Shown: positions 7,468-15,956, counted from the first letter of the stretch. The stretch: 49,776 nucleotides of DNA from Phycisphaerae bacterium (GCA_016782865.1 JADHXR010000037.1:1-49776); one strand, 5' to 3'. The notes: generated by a model not told the origin, from the letters alone. Made by a program: numbers and translations.

Positions 7468-9471
7468 ATGCGATTTTGGCACAAGACAGTAATTGTATTG
7501 ATCGTGGCATCGGCAGCAGTAGGCCAGGAATATGGCCAGAGCGATAAGGGGCAACCGGGCGATGAGATGATTCAGGGATATCTCAGCCGCGAGACGCAGA
7601 ATATCCACGAAGGCTTCATGCGGGACGTCGAGTCGTCCGAGGACTGGGAGAAACTGCGCCCCGCGTACAAGCAGGAGTACTTCCACATGCTGGGGCTCTG
7701 GCCCATGCCGGAAAAGACGCCGCTCAAAGCGACCGTCACCGGCTCGCTCAAGGGCGATGGGTACGTCGTTGACATGCTCCACTACCAGAGCATGCCGCGT
7801 CTGTACGTGACTGCGAATCTATACAGACCTGCGAAAGTCGGCGTCGGGCAGCGTTTGCCCGCGGTGCTGTATGTGTGCGGACACTCTATGCGAGGGCGAA
7901 ACGGAAACAAGACGGCGTATCAGTCGCACGGGATATGGTTTGCCCGGCACGGATATGTCTGTCTCGTGCTCGACACGCTTCAGTTGGGCGAGATCGCGGC
8001 TATTCACCACGGCACGTACCGCGAGGGTCGCTGGTGGTGGCACTCGCGCGGGTATACCTCCGCGGGCGTGGAATGCCTCAATGGAATTCGCGGCATCGAC
8101 TATCTTGTCAGCCGGCCCGATGTGGATCCCCAGCGGATCGCAGTGACGGGAATAAGCGGCGGAGGGGCGGCAACATTCTGGGTCGCGGCAGCCGATGAGC
8201 GGGCAAGGGTAGCTGTGCCGGTCAGCGGGATGGCGGACCTGCCATCCTATGTCACCAACCGTGTGATCAACGGTCATTGCGACTGCATGTTTCTCTATAA
8301 CACGTTCCAGTGGCCCTGGACACGGATCGCCGCGCTCGTGGCGCCCAGGCCGATGTTGTTCACCAACAGCGATGCGGACCGCATCTTCCCGATGGACGCC
8401 AACCAGCGGGTAATCAACAGGCTGGAACGAGTCTACAGCCTGTACGGAAAGAGTGACCTGGTCGACAGCGTCGTCAGCATCGGCGGCCACGCGTATCGCG
8501 AGGACATCCGCCGGGCGGCCTATCGCTTCATAAACATACACCTCAAAAACGATCCGAGCCCGATCACCGACAGCGAGATGGACCTCGTAACCGGGACCGG
8601 CAACAACCAGCGGCATCCGATCGAGCCCGAGAGACTTCGGGTGTTCGGCGCCGATTCCGACATTCCCAAAGATGAATTGAATACAACGATTGACCGGCAC
8701 TTCGTGCCGATGGCGAAAGTCGACCCGCCTCGCAAGGGCGAGTTCAAATCCTGGAAGGCGGCGATTCTCCGCGAGCTTCGCCGCGTCACATTTCGGTATT
8801 TCCCCGAGCGGATTCCAGCGGCGAGACTGCTTGAGCAGGTCAAGCCGGACGATGCAAGGCTCGAGTCCGAGCCCGGCATCGAAGTTCGCCTGCAATCTGT
8901 CGGTGGATTCGATCTGACCAAGGACTGCAGGCGAGTTTTGATGGTTGTGCGCAGCGCCGACTCAACCGAGCGCGATCTTGACTGGATGCGCCGTGCGCGC
9001 AAACCGGGCGACTACCTTTACGTATGCACGCCGCGCGGCATCGACGGAACCAAGTGGACTCGCAAGGACCCGCCGAACTATGTCGAGCGTTCCCACGTGC
9101 TGCTGGGCCGGACTGTTGATACGGGCCGGGTGTGGGACATAATCGCAGCCGCCCGTTATGTGCGCGGCAAGTATGGTGAGGGTGTACCTGTCTACGTTCT
9201 TGGCGAAGGAGCAACCGGCGTGCTTGCGGCATACGCCGCCCTTTGGGAGCGGGATATTTCAGGTGTAATGGTGAGCGAACCGCCGCTATCTCACATGGAT
9301 GCCGGCGCACCTCAGTTTCTGAACGTACTTAGAGTGTGCAACATTCCCGATGTGCTGGGAATGCTCGCGCCGCGTGAATTGACCGTGTATGGCAAGCGCG
9401 CCGACCTGCTGGGCAAAGTAGCTGAAATTTATGGTGCTGTCGGAGCCTCCTCGAAGTTTATCAGAGAATAA
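7468..9471 (+). CDS. Exported acetyl-xylan-esterase-like hydrolase with second, degenerate alpha/beta-hydrolase domain
   Basis: The 667 residues have a signal peptide (about 1-19, ending SAAVGQ). The first alpha/beta-hydrolase domain (about 65-365) shows the nucleophile elbow GISGGG with S230, the acid strand FTNSDADRIFP near 298-308 (D302 or D304) and GGHAY with H341, a complete triad. Its style matches the AXE1/BAAT-like esterases of planctomycetes that remove acetyl or other ester groups from polysaccharides. The C-terminal part (about 480-667) repeats the fold but carries GEGATG (579-584) where an elbow Ser would be, with Ala at the nucleophile position, so it is presumably non-catalytic. 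The start has a GAAAGGGG site seven to ten bases upstream and a good promoter. It neighbours the glycosidase, sialidase and redox genes, which fits polymer deacetylation outside the cytoplasm. Confidence 0.85.
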   Translation: MRFWHKTVIVLIVASAAVGQEYGQSDKGQPGDEMIQGYLSRETQNIHEGFMRDVESSEDWEKLRPAYKQEYFHMLGLWPMPEKTPLKATVTGSLKGDGYVVDMLHYQSMPRLYVTANLYRPAKVGVGQRLPAVLYVCGHSMRGRNGNKTAYQSHGIWFARHGYVCLVLDTLQLGEIAAIHHGTYREGRWWWHSRGYTSAGVECLNGIRGIDYLVSRPDVDPQRIAVTGISGGGAATFWVAAADERARVAVPVSGMADLPSYVTNRVINGHCDCMFLYNTFQWPWTRIAALVAPRPMLFTNSDADRIFPMDANQRVINRLERVYSLYGKSDLVDSVVSIGGHAYREDIRRAAYRFINIHLKNDPSPITDSEMDLVTGTGNNQRHPIEPERLRVFGADSDIPKDELNTTIDRHFVPMAKVDPPRKGEFKSWKAAILRELRRVTFRYFPERIPAARLLEQVKPDDARLESEPGIEVRLQSVGGFDLTKDCRRVLMVVRSADSTERDLDWMRRARKPGDYLYVCTPRGIDGTKWTRKDPPNYVERSHVLLGRTVDTGRVWDIIAAARYVRGKYGEGVPVYVLGEGATGVLAAYAALWERDISGVMVSEPPLSHMDAGAPQFLNVLRVCNIPDVLGMLAPRELTVYGKRADLLGKVAEIYGAVGASSKFIRE

Positions 9472-9600
9472 TCAATACGCCCCGGCGTCCTCCAGGTGAT
9501 TGTGGGGATGAAGTGATCAATCGTGACATATACGTGTTCCGGCAGTTGGCATTGTCCACAATTTCTGCCGCGCCAACGGTCTGGCGGGAATACAAAATAG

Positions 9601-10140
9601 ATGGGTATCCTTGCGAGATTGTTTAACTTTGTCCCACGGAGAGAACTGAAGGGTGTCTCTTTGGGGCGGGATGCGTATTGGGAAATCTCCGGAGAAGTTG
9701 AATTTCCATCACTGCTCAGGGCACTGCTCACACTCGTTCCGGAGAACGCAATTCTGTATCTTGAAGGCGGGACTCCGCCAAAGGATGTTAGGGTGTTTCT
9801 TGGCTCCCACTGCATTCCGGAAGTCACCCATCTTGCTATGGGCACCATCTGGCCTCGTCCCCTTGTTTTTCATCTGCCGGCAACGTCTGAGAACCTTTGC
9901 AAGCTCGCCGAGCTTGCAGAGAAATGCAGTGCCCTTGAGATTGCCATCCATCTGCATGTCTACAAGGCAGGTGAGGTACTTCTTGAATGGTACGATGCTT
10001 TCTTCGATGATCCAATGTACTTGTCGAGGCATGTTCCGGAAGACAACGTCAGAAGTTTTTCCAGTGAATTGTCCCTGAAATACAAAGTGTTTGACGATGA
10101 ACCAGGTATTGGAGATGACGGCCCAGATGCTGGCTCGTGA
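9601..10140 (+). CDS. Hypothetical protein, 179 aa
   Basis: Not recognised. It is a soluble-looking protein with no signal peptide or membrane segment, a mixed hydrophobic core (FPSLLRALLTLVPENAILYLEGG; PLVFHLPATSENL) and a very acidic C-terminus (DDEPGIGDDGPDAG). A short helix-rich middle part contains LAELAEKCSALEIAIHLHVY. Coding status is supported by length, normal amino-acid composition and a tidy gap to the next gene (56 bases). The ribosome site before the ATG is weak. It may form a pair with the AlkD-like gene downstream. Confidence 0.65.
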   Translation: MGILARLFNFVPRRELKGVSLGRDAYWEISGEVEFPSLLRALLTLVPENAILYLEGGTPPKDVRVFLGSHCIPEVTHLAMGTIWPRPLVFHLPATSENLCKLAELAEKCSALEIAIHLHVYKAGEVLLEWYDAFFDDPMYLSRHVPEDNVRSFSSELSLKYKVFDDEPGIGDDGPDAGS

Positions 10141-10196
10141 GTTTCTTTTTGGGGATATGGGAATGCTCCATAATCAACAGTTTTTAGGGGCCTACA

Positions 10197-10940
10197 ATGA
10201 AAGCGAAAGAGCTGTGTGAAGATATCCGGAGCTATTGCCGCGAGAATGCCGACGAGGCTGTCGTAAAGAAATACTCTAAGTACTTCAAGGAGGGTTATGA
10301 TGCCTACGGGGTATCGCGAGAACTATTGGCAGATAAAGTCAAGTCTCTTTTGAGTGACAAAGACGTCGATATGAAAGTGGTTTTGAATGCGAGCAGGCGT
10401 TTGGTCAAGAGCGGTAAATACGAAGAGACGAGCTTTGCGATTCGCCTGTTGAAAGGATTCTCGCAGCAATTCGATGCCGGGACATTCGCGCAGCTCGAGA
10501 AATGGTTCGAGATCGGCATCATAAACTGGGCGCATACCTATGTGATTTGCGGAGATTTGATTTCGCAGTTTCTCGAAAGAGAGATTGTGCCCCTCCAAGC
10601 GATCTCAGACTGGCGGACAGCGACGAACAAATTTCAACGACGTGCTGTGCCGGTTGTTCTTATCAAACCACTGAAGTCCGGGGGCGATCATGCTCGGCTT
10701 CTTGCGTTTATAGAACCGCTTATGCTGGACGGTGAGCGCGTCGTACATCAAGGTCTGGGCTGGTTTCTGCGCGAGGCCTGGAAGCTCGATAGAAAGCAAA
10801 CCGAAGCATTCCTCCTCAAGTGGAAGAACGACGCCCCCCGGCTGATCTTCCAATACGCAACAGAGAAGACGACAAGCTTCAACTCACGTTCAAAGGACAT
10901 GAATTTGTCACTGCGGCAGGTCAGGATGAATATACTGTAG
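10197..10940 (+). CDS. AlkD-like HEAT-repeat protein (DNA alkylation repair family)
   Basis: The 247 residues are all-helical with HEAT-like pairs (VVLNASRRLVKSGKYEETSFAIRLLKG; FQRRAVPVVLIKPLKSG; VVHQGLGWFLREAWKLDRKQTEAFL). The last part strongly resembles the AlkD segment ending GWxLREY, where W189 here matches the Trp that cradles the damaged base, and W111 in IINWAHTY lies at the position of the other cleft Trp. The catalytic Asp that follows in AlkD is not evident, because the equivalent position is Thr or Tyr. AlkD enzymes are glycosylases that excise N3- and N7-alkylated purines. This protein may instead be a binding-only relative. AGGGG lies six bases before the ATG. Confidence 0.7.
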   Translation: MKAKELCEDIRSYCRENADEAVVKKYSKYFKEGYDAYGVSRELLADKVKSLLSDKDVDMKVVLNASRRLVKSGKYEETSFAIRLLKGFSQQFDAGTFAQLEKWFEIGIINWAHTYVICGDLISQFLEREIVPLQAISDWRTATNKFQRRAVPVVLIKPLKSGGDHARLLAFIEPLMLDGERVVHQGLGWFLREAWKLDRKQTEAFLLKWKNDAPRLIFQYATEKTTSFNSRSKDMNLSLRQVRMNIL

Positions 10941-11054
10941 AGTAACGTGCACAACAGTGTTATAGTATGCTGCTTCGCCGGATCATGAAGGTGGATGCCG
11001 CGTCCGGTGAGCTTGTTGTTGACCGCGGCGACAAACTCGAGAAAGGAGATATCA

Positions 11055-12512
11055 ATGAATCGTCGAGAGTTTTCAAAGAACAGCGTACTGCTCGGAGTTG
11101 GCGCCTTGGCCGGTTTTCCGAAGGGCAGCCAGGCACGCGTCCAGAATGAATCCGGGGACTATTACGAGGAGCCGGCGAAGAAACTCCCCGTAAGAAAATT
11201 CGATGTAGTCGTCGCCGGCGCCGGCACGGGGGGCGTGGTGGCGGCGCTCGCAGCCGCTCAGCAGGGCGCCAAGACCATGTTGATCGAGAGGAAGGGCTAT
11301 ACCGGCGGAACCGTCACCGAAGGCGGCACCGCGCTTCATAGCTTCTACAATCTATGGAAGGCTTTTCCCGGGGTCAAGAAGTGTCAGGTCGTGCGCGGGA
11401 TCCCTCAGCAGATCGTTGACCGCCTGATGGCGGCCGGTGCCTGCTCGGGACATGCCGAGATGGTAAAAGGATACAATTACGATTCGGTCTGCACGGCGAT
11501 CGATACCGAGCTTTACAAACTTGTCACCATGCAAATGCTCGATGAGGCCGGTGTCTTCGTCGCCGTAAACACGCTGCTTACCGGCGCCATTATGGACGGC
11601 AGCCGCATAAGGGGCGCGATAGTCGACAGCCGGTCCGGCAGAGAGGCGATTTACGCCAGGGCGTTCGTGGACTGCTCGGCTTACGGTGATCTGGCCGCGT
11701 TCGCCGGGGCCGATTACAAAGTCCCCAACGATTATTCCTGCTGCAACAGCATTGGCCTGGCGAACGTGGATCTGGATGGATATGTCGCATACCTTAAAGC
11801 AAACGGCGGGAACAATCAGCTTGCCTATGGCTTGCGCAGCGGCGAAGGCGGGAAAATTGTACGTTTCAACGGCGGCCTGGGAGGCGATTTCAAAAAGGAG
11901 GCGGGGAAGATCGGCATGTCCTCGATGATTACTACGGTTCAGGACAATTACCTGATGTTCGTTAAGTGCAATTTCAAGGTTCCGGGCAGCGTCATCAACC
12001 GCGACGATATGGCCAAAGGTGAGCTTGAAGTAAGAAAGCGACAGGCCAAGGCGGTGGAACTGTTCAGGAAACATGTCCCCGGCTGTGAAAAGGCATTCAT
12101 GGCCCGGACGAGCCCGACGCTCAACATCCGCCGGGGCAGGCTCATCACATGCGACTACGATATTACACATGAAGACGTCCTCGAGGGCAGGCACTTCGAC
12201 GACGATGTGATGGCGTATGGTTTCCATGACAGCGCGCCGCGATACCAGATCAAGAACGGCGGTACGTACGGCATCCCGTACCGGGCCCTTCGCGCCGCGG
12301 GCGTCGAAAACCTGCTCGTCGCAGGAATGATGATAACCTCCGACCACAGACCGCACATGTCGACCAGAAACACGGTAGCCTGCATGGGCCAGGGCCAGGG
12401 GACCGGCACCGCCGCGGCGCTATGCGCCAAGAAGAACTGCGGCACACGTGACCTGCGCTACAGCGACCTGCGCGCGGCCCTCGTAAAAGGCGGTGTTTAT
12501 TTTGAAAGCTGA
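11055..12512 (+). CDS. Tat-exported FAD-dependent oxidoreductase
   Basis: The ATG at 11055 was chosen because AAAGGAG stands seven bases upstream and because it opens a Tat leader (NRREFSK at residues 2-8 and a hydrophobic VLLGVGALAGF). The protein has 485 residues. The FAD-binding motif VVVAGAGTGG is at about 51-60 and the ribose-binding acid end MLIERKGYTGGT follows at about 75-86. The C-terminal part has the typical closing motif (TYGIPYRALRAAGVENLLVAG, then a Gly-rich stretch). This is the FAD_oxidored family, common in planctomycete sugar-utilisation loci, where members oxidise exported sugars or organic acids; the substrate is unknown. It is the last gene of the left-hand catabolic set. 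Confidence 0.88.
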   Translation: MNRREFSKNSVLLGVGALAGFPKGSQARVQNESGDYYEEPAKKLPVRKFDVVVAGAGTGGVVAALAAAQQGAKTMLIERKGYTGGTVTEGGTALHSFYNLWKAFPGVKKCQVVRGIPQQIVDRLMAAGACSGHAEMVKGYNYDSVCTAIDTELYKLVTMQMLDEAGVFVAVNTLLTGAIMDGSRIRGAIVDSRSGREAIYARAFVDCSAYGDLAAFAGADYKVPNDYSCCNSIGLANVDLDGYVAYLKANGGNNQLAYGLRSGEGGKIVRFNGGLGGDFKKEAGKIGMSSMITTVQDNYLMFVKCNFKVPGSVINRDDMAKGELEVRKRQAKAVELFRKHVPGCEKAFMARTSPTLNIRRGRLITCDYDITHEDVLEGRHFDDDVMAYGFHDSAPRYQIKNGGTYGIPYRALRAAGVENLLVAGMMITSDHRPHMSTRNTVACMGQGQGTGTAAALCAKKNCGTRDLRYSDLRAALVKGGVYFES

Positions 12513-12592
12513 TATGTCTCGGGTTTAGTCCGGCAGCTTCAGAATGCACGGACGCGATATTGTGTGCATCAGTGTTCCGGGAAGAGGTAAAC

Positions 12593-12979
12593 ATGACCAA
12601 CTTCCATGAAGGCTATTCGAAGTTTTGCCGTGGTTGGCATGTTTCAGGAGAGCTGAGACCGCTGCTTGCTCGTGTGTATAATCTGATCCACACATCGCCG
12701 GTTGATCTGCATGCTCTGAAGGAAGCTGTTGTGTCTCTGATGTCGTTCCTGTGCGAAGCTGCGAACCGTACCGACGCGAACTGCCGGGCCGTCGATTTGT
12801 TCTTCATGATCGACGATCATTGGAGCGTCAGGTGGGGCAATCTGCCTCATGATTTTGGGGGATTGTTGGATGACATCGGTGGGGCATTGCATGATACCGT
12901 CAGCGCCCCGGCGATTGCAGAAGATTTTGCATCGACGCCCGAGCAGTTGAGAGATAGGGCAAAAAGATTGGCCGTGTAA
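12593..12979 (+). CDS. Hypothetical protein, 128 aa, first of a three-gene set
   Basis: Not recognised. The ATG at 12593 has GGGAAGAGG about five bases upstream and is preferred over a TTG at 12560. The protein is predicted soluble and largely helical (LRPLLARVYNLIH; LHALKEAVVSLMSFLCEAAN; AVDLFFMIDDHW), with several Cys residues spread through it. Only 20 bases separate it from the next gene, and the three genes 12593-13538 probably form one transcript. Confidence 0.65.
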   Translation: MTNFHEGYSKFCRGWHVSGELRPLLARVYNLIHTSPVDLHALKEAVVSLMSFLCEAANRTDANCRAVDLFFMIDDHWSVRWGNLPHDFGGLLDDIGGALHDTVSAPAIAEDFASTPEQLRDRAKRLAV

Positions 12980-12999
12980 TTCAAAAGGAAGGTGTGAAG

Positions 13000-13347
13000 A
13001 TGGACGAGCAGCCGCTTTATGAATCCAGGCGATTGTTCAGGAACCTGTGGCAGCAGTATCGAATCTATGCCGACCGGGTTGAACTGAGACTCTTTGGGAG
13101 GGGCAGGGTCATCCCTGCGGATGATATTCTGGACGTGGAGGTCCGTCCGGCGCCGGTGATCGGGGACCTTTTCCGAGGCAAGGGCTTTGCGTACAGCTTT
13201 GCCCTCAAGATGGACCTGGCGGATTTCTTCAGTCACGTTGCGATTCATCGCAGGTCAGGCTGGATAAAACACATCCGCATTACACCGGACGATCCGGAGA
13301 AGTTTGTCCGGGTGTGCAAGTCAATAGCAACGAATCGAGGAGAATAA
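13000..13347 (+). CDS. Hypothetical small beta-rich protein, PH-like
   Basis: 115 residues from the ATG at 13000, chosen over a GTG at 12994 because the GGAAGG site (12987-12992) is seven bases before the ATG and almost touches the GTG. Alternating strands (YRIYADRVELRLFGRGRVIPADDILDVEVRP; AYSFALKMDLADFFSHVAIHRRSGWIKHIRITPDDPEKFVRVCKSI) and a closing helix resemble small bacterial PH-like domains. This is inference from the strand pattern only. Its stop overlaps the next start (TAATG), which implies translational coupling. Confidence 0.7.
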   Translation: MDEQPLYESRRLFRNLWQQYRIYADRVELRLFGRGRVIPADDILDVEVRPAPVIGDLFRGKGFAYSFALKMDLADFFSHVAIHRRSGWIKHIRITPDDPEKFVRVCKSIATNRGE

Positions 13348-13538
13348 TGGGTATACTTTGGGAAGTATTACAGACCGGCATGATGTACGGTCAGAAGCGA
13401 AAATCCGATTCGGTCGGGGACCGGGTCCAATATCTCGAAGATCAGCTCGAATCGACTCAGAACACATTGCGCGAGCTGGTCAAGAAAATCGAGGAGATTC
13501 ACGGGCTCGATATCGACGGGGACGGCCACGTAGGTTAG
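13347..13538 (+). CDS. Small coiled-coil protein with EF-hand-like acidic tail
   Basis: 63 residues. The ATG shares its first base with the stop of the upstream gene (TAATG), and GAGGAG lies just before it. The N-terminal MGILWEVLQTGMMYG is amphipathic, residues about 24-52 form a heptad-type coiled coil (VQYLEDQLESTQNTLRELVKKIEEI), and the end reads DIDGDGHVG (55-63), the first nine positions of a Ca-binding EF-hand/dockerin loop. The loop is cut short before position 12, so metal binding would need a partner or dimer. No function is known. It probably works with the two upstream small proteins. Confidence 0.7.
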   Translation: MGILWEVLQTGMMYGQKRKSDSVGDRVQYLEDQLESTQNTLRELVKKIEEIHGLDIDGDGHVG

Positions 13539-13634
13539 GCGTCATGTCAAGGGTCCTGAGAAAGATGCGGATATCTCCTGCATATATGCGCAAAATGTGG
13601 GCCTTCATGTGGACCAATAATCGCTGGAGACAGA

Positions 13635-14303
13635 ATGGAAAAGGCCAGACTTGTTCCACTTGATTCGTATCGTGAATATTCACCGGAGGAGATGGCCGAG
13701 CGTGCGGCTGCTTTTCGCATCCGTATGCAGCGACGGCGCAGCGTGCGCAGTTTTTCCAGCCGGCCGGTGGCGCGCGGGGTGATTGAGGATTGCCTGCTGG
13801 CTGCCGGTTCTGCGCCGAGCGGGGCGAATATGCAGCCCTGGTCTTTTGTGGTGGTCAGCGACGCGAAAGTAAAACGCCGGATACGGGAGGCGGCGGAAGA
13901 GGAAGAATACAGGTTCTATAAGGAGCAGGCTCCGGAAGAATGGCTTGGCGCGATATCTGATCTTGGGACGGATTATCAAAAGTCTTTTCTGGAAACGGCT
14001 CCGTACCTGATCGTGATATTCGCCCAAAGGCACGGCGTGTTGCCCGACGGGCGCAAGGTCAAACATTACTATGTGCGGGACTCGGTTGGAATTGCTACGG
14101 GGATCCTGATCGCAGCGATTCACTACGCCGGGCTGGTTTCGCTTGCGTACACGCCGAGCCGGATGGGATTTCTAAATCGCATACTCAATCGGCCGGAGAA
14201 TGAACGGGCGTCGCTGGTATTGGTGGTGGGATATCCCGAGGCCGGGACGATGGTCCCTGACTTGAGCAAGAAGAAGCTCGATGAGACGACAACTTTTATG
14301 TGA
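13635..14303 (+). CDS. Nitroreductase-fold flavoprotein of the iodotyrosine deiodinase type
   Basis: The 222 residues show the FMN-binding RRSVRSFS near 34-41, PSGANMQPW at 61-69, an HYY...IATGILIAA helix near 147-161 and a closing VGYPE...VPDL...KLDE region. Order and wording follow mammalian and bacterial iodotyrosine deiodinase (IYD) closely. The three residues that clamp the zwitterion of halotyrosine in IYD (Glu, Tyr, Lys in EEExxxY and WxK) are present as E91, Y95 and K116, with the same spacing (4 and 21) as in the mouse enzyme. IYD removes iodide or bromide from halogenated tyrosines using reduced FMN. It is cytoplasmic with no signal peptide. Alternative: a general nitroreductase. 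Confidence 0.85.
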   Translation: MEKARLVPLDSYREYSPEEMAERAAAFRIRMQRRRSVRSFSSRPVARGVIEDCLLAAGSAPSGANMQPWSFVVVSDAKVKRRIREAAEEEEYRFYKEQAPEEWLGAISDLGTDYQKSFLETAPYLIVIFAQRHGVLPDGRKVKHYYVRDSVGIATGILIAAIHYAGLVSLAYTPSRMGFLNRILNRPENERASLVLVVGYPEAGTMVPDLSKKKLDETTTFM

Positions 14304-14346
14304 CGTGCCCGGAACCGACTAGGAAGAAACAACCATATGTCGCCAT

Positions 14347-14425
14347 GTAGGGTGGGCAGATTTTCTGCCCACGCGGTTTGTTGCGCACGTGGTTGACAGC
14401 GTGGGCAACAAGTTGCCCACCCTAC
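14347..14425. repeat. REP-like double-hairpin palindrome, 79 bp
   Basis: The element opens with GTAGGGTGGGCA and closes with the reverse complement TGCCCACCCTAC. Inside are two separate stems: GTGGGCAGA with TCTGCCCAC, and GTGGGCAAC with GTTGCCCAC. The whole can fold as a cruciform. A related half-element lies at 7149-7174. Such units resemble REP/BIME elements mobilised by Y1 (RAYT) transposases. It lies between the deiodinase-like gene and a YdeI-like gene and may also attenuate read-through. Confidence 0.75.
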
Positions 14426-14456
14426 GCTGTGTGCCAATCAAACTGGAGCCGACGCA

Positions 14457-15023
14457 ATGAAACGATTGTACGTCACCGACAGAGATCAATGGCGCGACTG
14501 GCTTTCTGAGCATCATGCCGCCGAAGCTGGGATATGGTTGGTCTTCTACAAGAAGGGGACATCCAAACCGACGACTGAATACGAAGCCGCGGTTGAAGAG
14601 GCGCTGTGTTTTGGCTGGATAGACAGTATTGTCAAGAGACTCGACGCCGAAAGATATGTTCGCAAATTTACGCCGCGCAAAGACAGGAGCAACTGGTCGG
14701 CGCTGAACAGGAAGCGGGCGGCCAAAATGATAGGGGCCGGCAGAATGACCGAAGCAGGACTGGTGAAGATCAAAGCGGCGAAAAGGAATGGATTGTGGAA
14801 CCAGGATGGCAAAACCCCGAGGTCGCTTGAGATGCCGGCCGAATTTGCAGAGGCACTTGCCTGCAACAAGAAGGCGAAGGCAAACTTTGAGAGGCTTGCT
14901 CCCACCTATCGCAGGCACTATCTGGGTTGGATTGCGGCTGCAAAGAGGCCCGAAACGAAAAGGCGGCGGGTGGACGAATCCATCGCTTTGCTGGAAAAGG
15001 GCGGGAAACTCGGGATGAAATAG
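14457..15023 (+). CDS. YdeI/OmpD-associated family protein
   Basis: The 188 residues match the YdeI/OmpD-associated family: WLSEHHAAEAGIWLVFYKKG, then EYEAAVEEALCFGWIDSIVKRLD, YVRKFTPRKDRSNWSALN, and the C-terminal module with MPAEFAEAL, YRRHYLGWIAAAKRPETKRRRVDE near 150-175. The family is widespread and cytoplasmic; reported links are to stress or bacteriocin tolerance, and its biochemistry is unsettled. GGAG is eight bases before the ATG. The next gene begins 59 bases later on the same strand. Confidence 0.88.
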   Translation: MKRLYVTDRDQWRDWLSEHHAAEAGIWLVFYKKGTSKPTTEYEAAVEEALCFGWIDSIVKRLDAERYVRKFTPRKDRSNWSALNRKRAAKMIGAGRMTEAGLVKIKAAKRNGLWNQDGKTPRSLEMPAEFAEALACNKKAKANFERLAPTYRRHYLGWIAAAKRPETKRRRVDESIALLEKGGKLGMK

Positions 15024-15082
15024 CGTACGATGATGACTGGTCGCGTGCCAACATCCGGAATTGTTTTTGTACGGAGCAACTC

Positions 15083-15787
15083 GTGCTTGAAGACGAAGCA
15101 GAACTCAGGAACATGGTAGATCAGATCCTCGCTGACATGCTCGCGGCGCATGTGGCCGAGAAGAAGTTCTATACCGATCAGCGCACGGGTCGAAAATACT
15201 GGATTCTGACCACACCCGGCGCGTTCGACAAGAAGCTGATTGTCATCGCTGTTCTCGGTTACCCAGAGCAGGTGGGGGTCTGGTCGTATACGCTGCTGCG
15301 CCAGTCGCGCATTGCCGAATCCAGTATGGAACCCTATTTTCGTGGATTTGCAGAGCGTGACTTCGGGCTGATCGCCATCAATCCTAACTCTCTCGGTCCG
15401 GACATCGAAGGGGACTCGTTCGTCTATCAGCTCGAGCGGGTCGTAGCCGACATTGCGCTCGACAAGAGAATAGGCCTCATGGGATTTTCGATGGGAGGTA
15501 TGATTGTCGTCGATTTTCTTCAGCAGCGGGCCGGACTACTGGACCGCGTGTCAGGGCTCGTGCTGATTGACCCCACGTTGTCCAAGAGGCTCCAGGTCGG
15601 AAATATTCGCCGCCTGCTTGATGACGATACGTTGCTCATCGCATCAAAGGGCGAGGTCACCAGTCCGGGCGAGATCGCCTCAGTCCTGCTCGAAATCCCC
15701 AAGATTTCATTTTCCGGCATCCACGGAGAAATGCCGCACAAGGCGCTAGCCGAGATCATCAAGTTCTACGAGCAGCGCCGGCCATAG
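15083..15787 (+). CDS. Alpha/beta hydrolase
   Basis: The frame is open from 14927, but the stretch before 15083 overlaps the YdeI-like gene and looks unlike protein. A GTG at 15083 with GGAG six bases upstream gives 234 residues and is the better start; an ATG at 15113 is also possible. The fold is shown by LIVIAVLGYPEQVG (oxyanion strand), the nucleophile elbow GFSMGG with Ser136, the strand VSGLVLIDPT and a C-terminal GIHGEMPH stretch that can supply the catalytic His. There is no export signal, so it is a cytoplasmic esterase/lipase-type enzyme of unknown substrate. Confidence 0.72.
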   Translation: MLEDEAELRNMVDQILADMLAAHVAEKKFYTDQRTGRKYWILTTPGAFDKKLIVIAVLGYPEQVGVWSYTLLRQSRIAESSMEPYFRGFAERDFGLIAINPNSLGPDIEGDSFVYQLERVVADIALDKRIGLMGFSMGGMIVVDFLQQRAGLLDRVSGLVLIDPTLSKRLQVGNIRRLLDDDTLLIASKGEVTSPGEIASVLLEIPKISFSGIHGEMPHKALAEIIKFYEQRRP

Positions 15788-15956
15788 CTCCTCTTGTCCT
15801 GCAATCGCTGTCTTGCGGCCAGGAGGAACATTTCTCTCAGAGAATTTCAGGTCGGGTGTAACCATTCTCCCATCTGCGCCACTTACCCGTCAGAAGGGCC
15901 CAGCAGGGCTGAGCAAAGCAGCAAAGAAATGATACTTGTGAAGAAAGGAGCCGAAA

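Noticed and set aside
7819..8895. Minus-strand 358-codon frame opposite the esterase
   Set aside because: Shadow; the plus-strand gene shows a complete catalytic triad.
11352..12356. Minus-strand 334-codon frame opposite the FAD oxidoreductase
   Set aside because: Shadow; no start signal or domain.
13544..13663. 39-codon basic open frame between the coiled-coil gene and the deiodinase-like gene
   Set aside because: No good ribosome site, odd Met/Trp/Arg-rich composition, and it overlaps the next start.
14927..15082. N-terminal extension of the alpha/beta hydrolase
   Set aside because: Overlaps the YdeI-like gene and its sequence lacks protein character; the GTG at 15083 has a good ribosome site.
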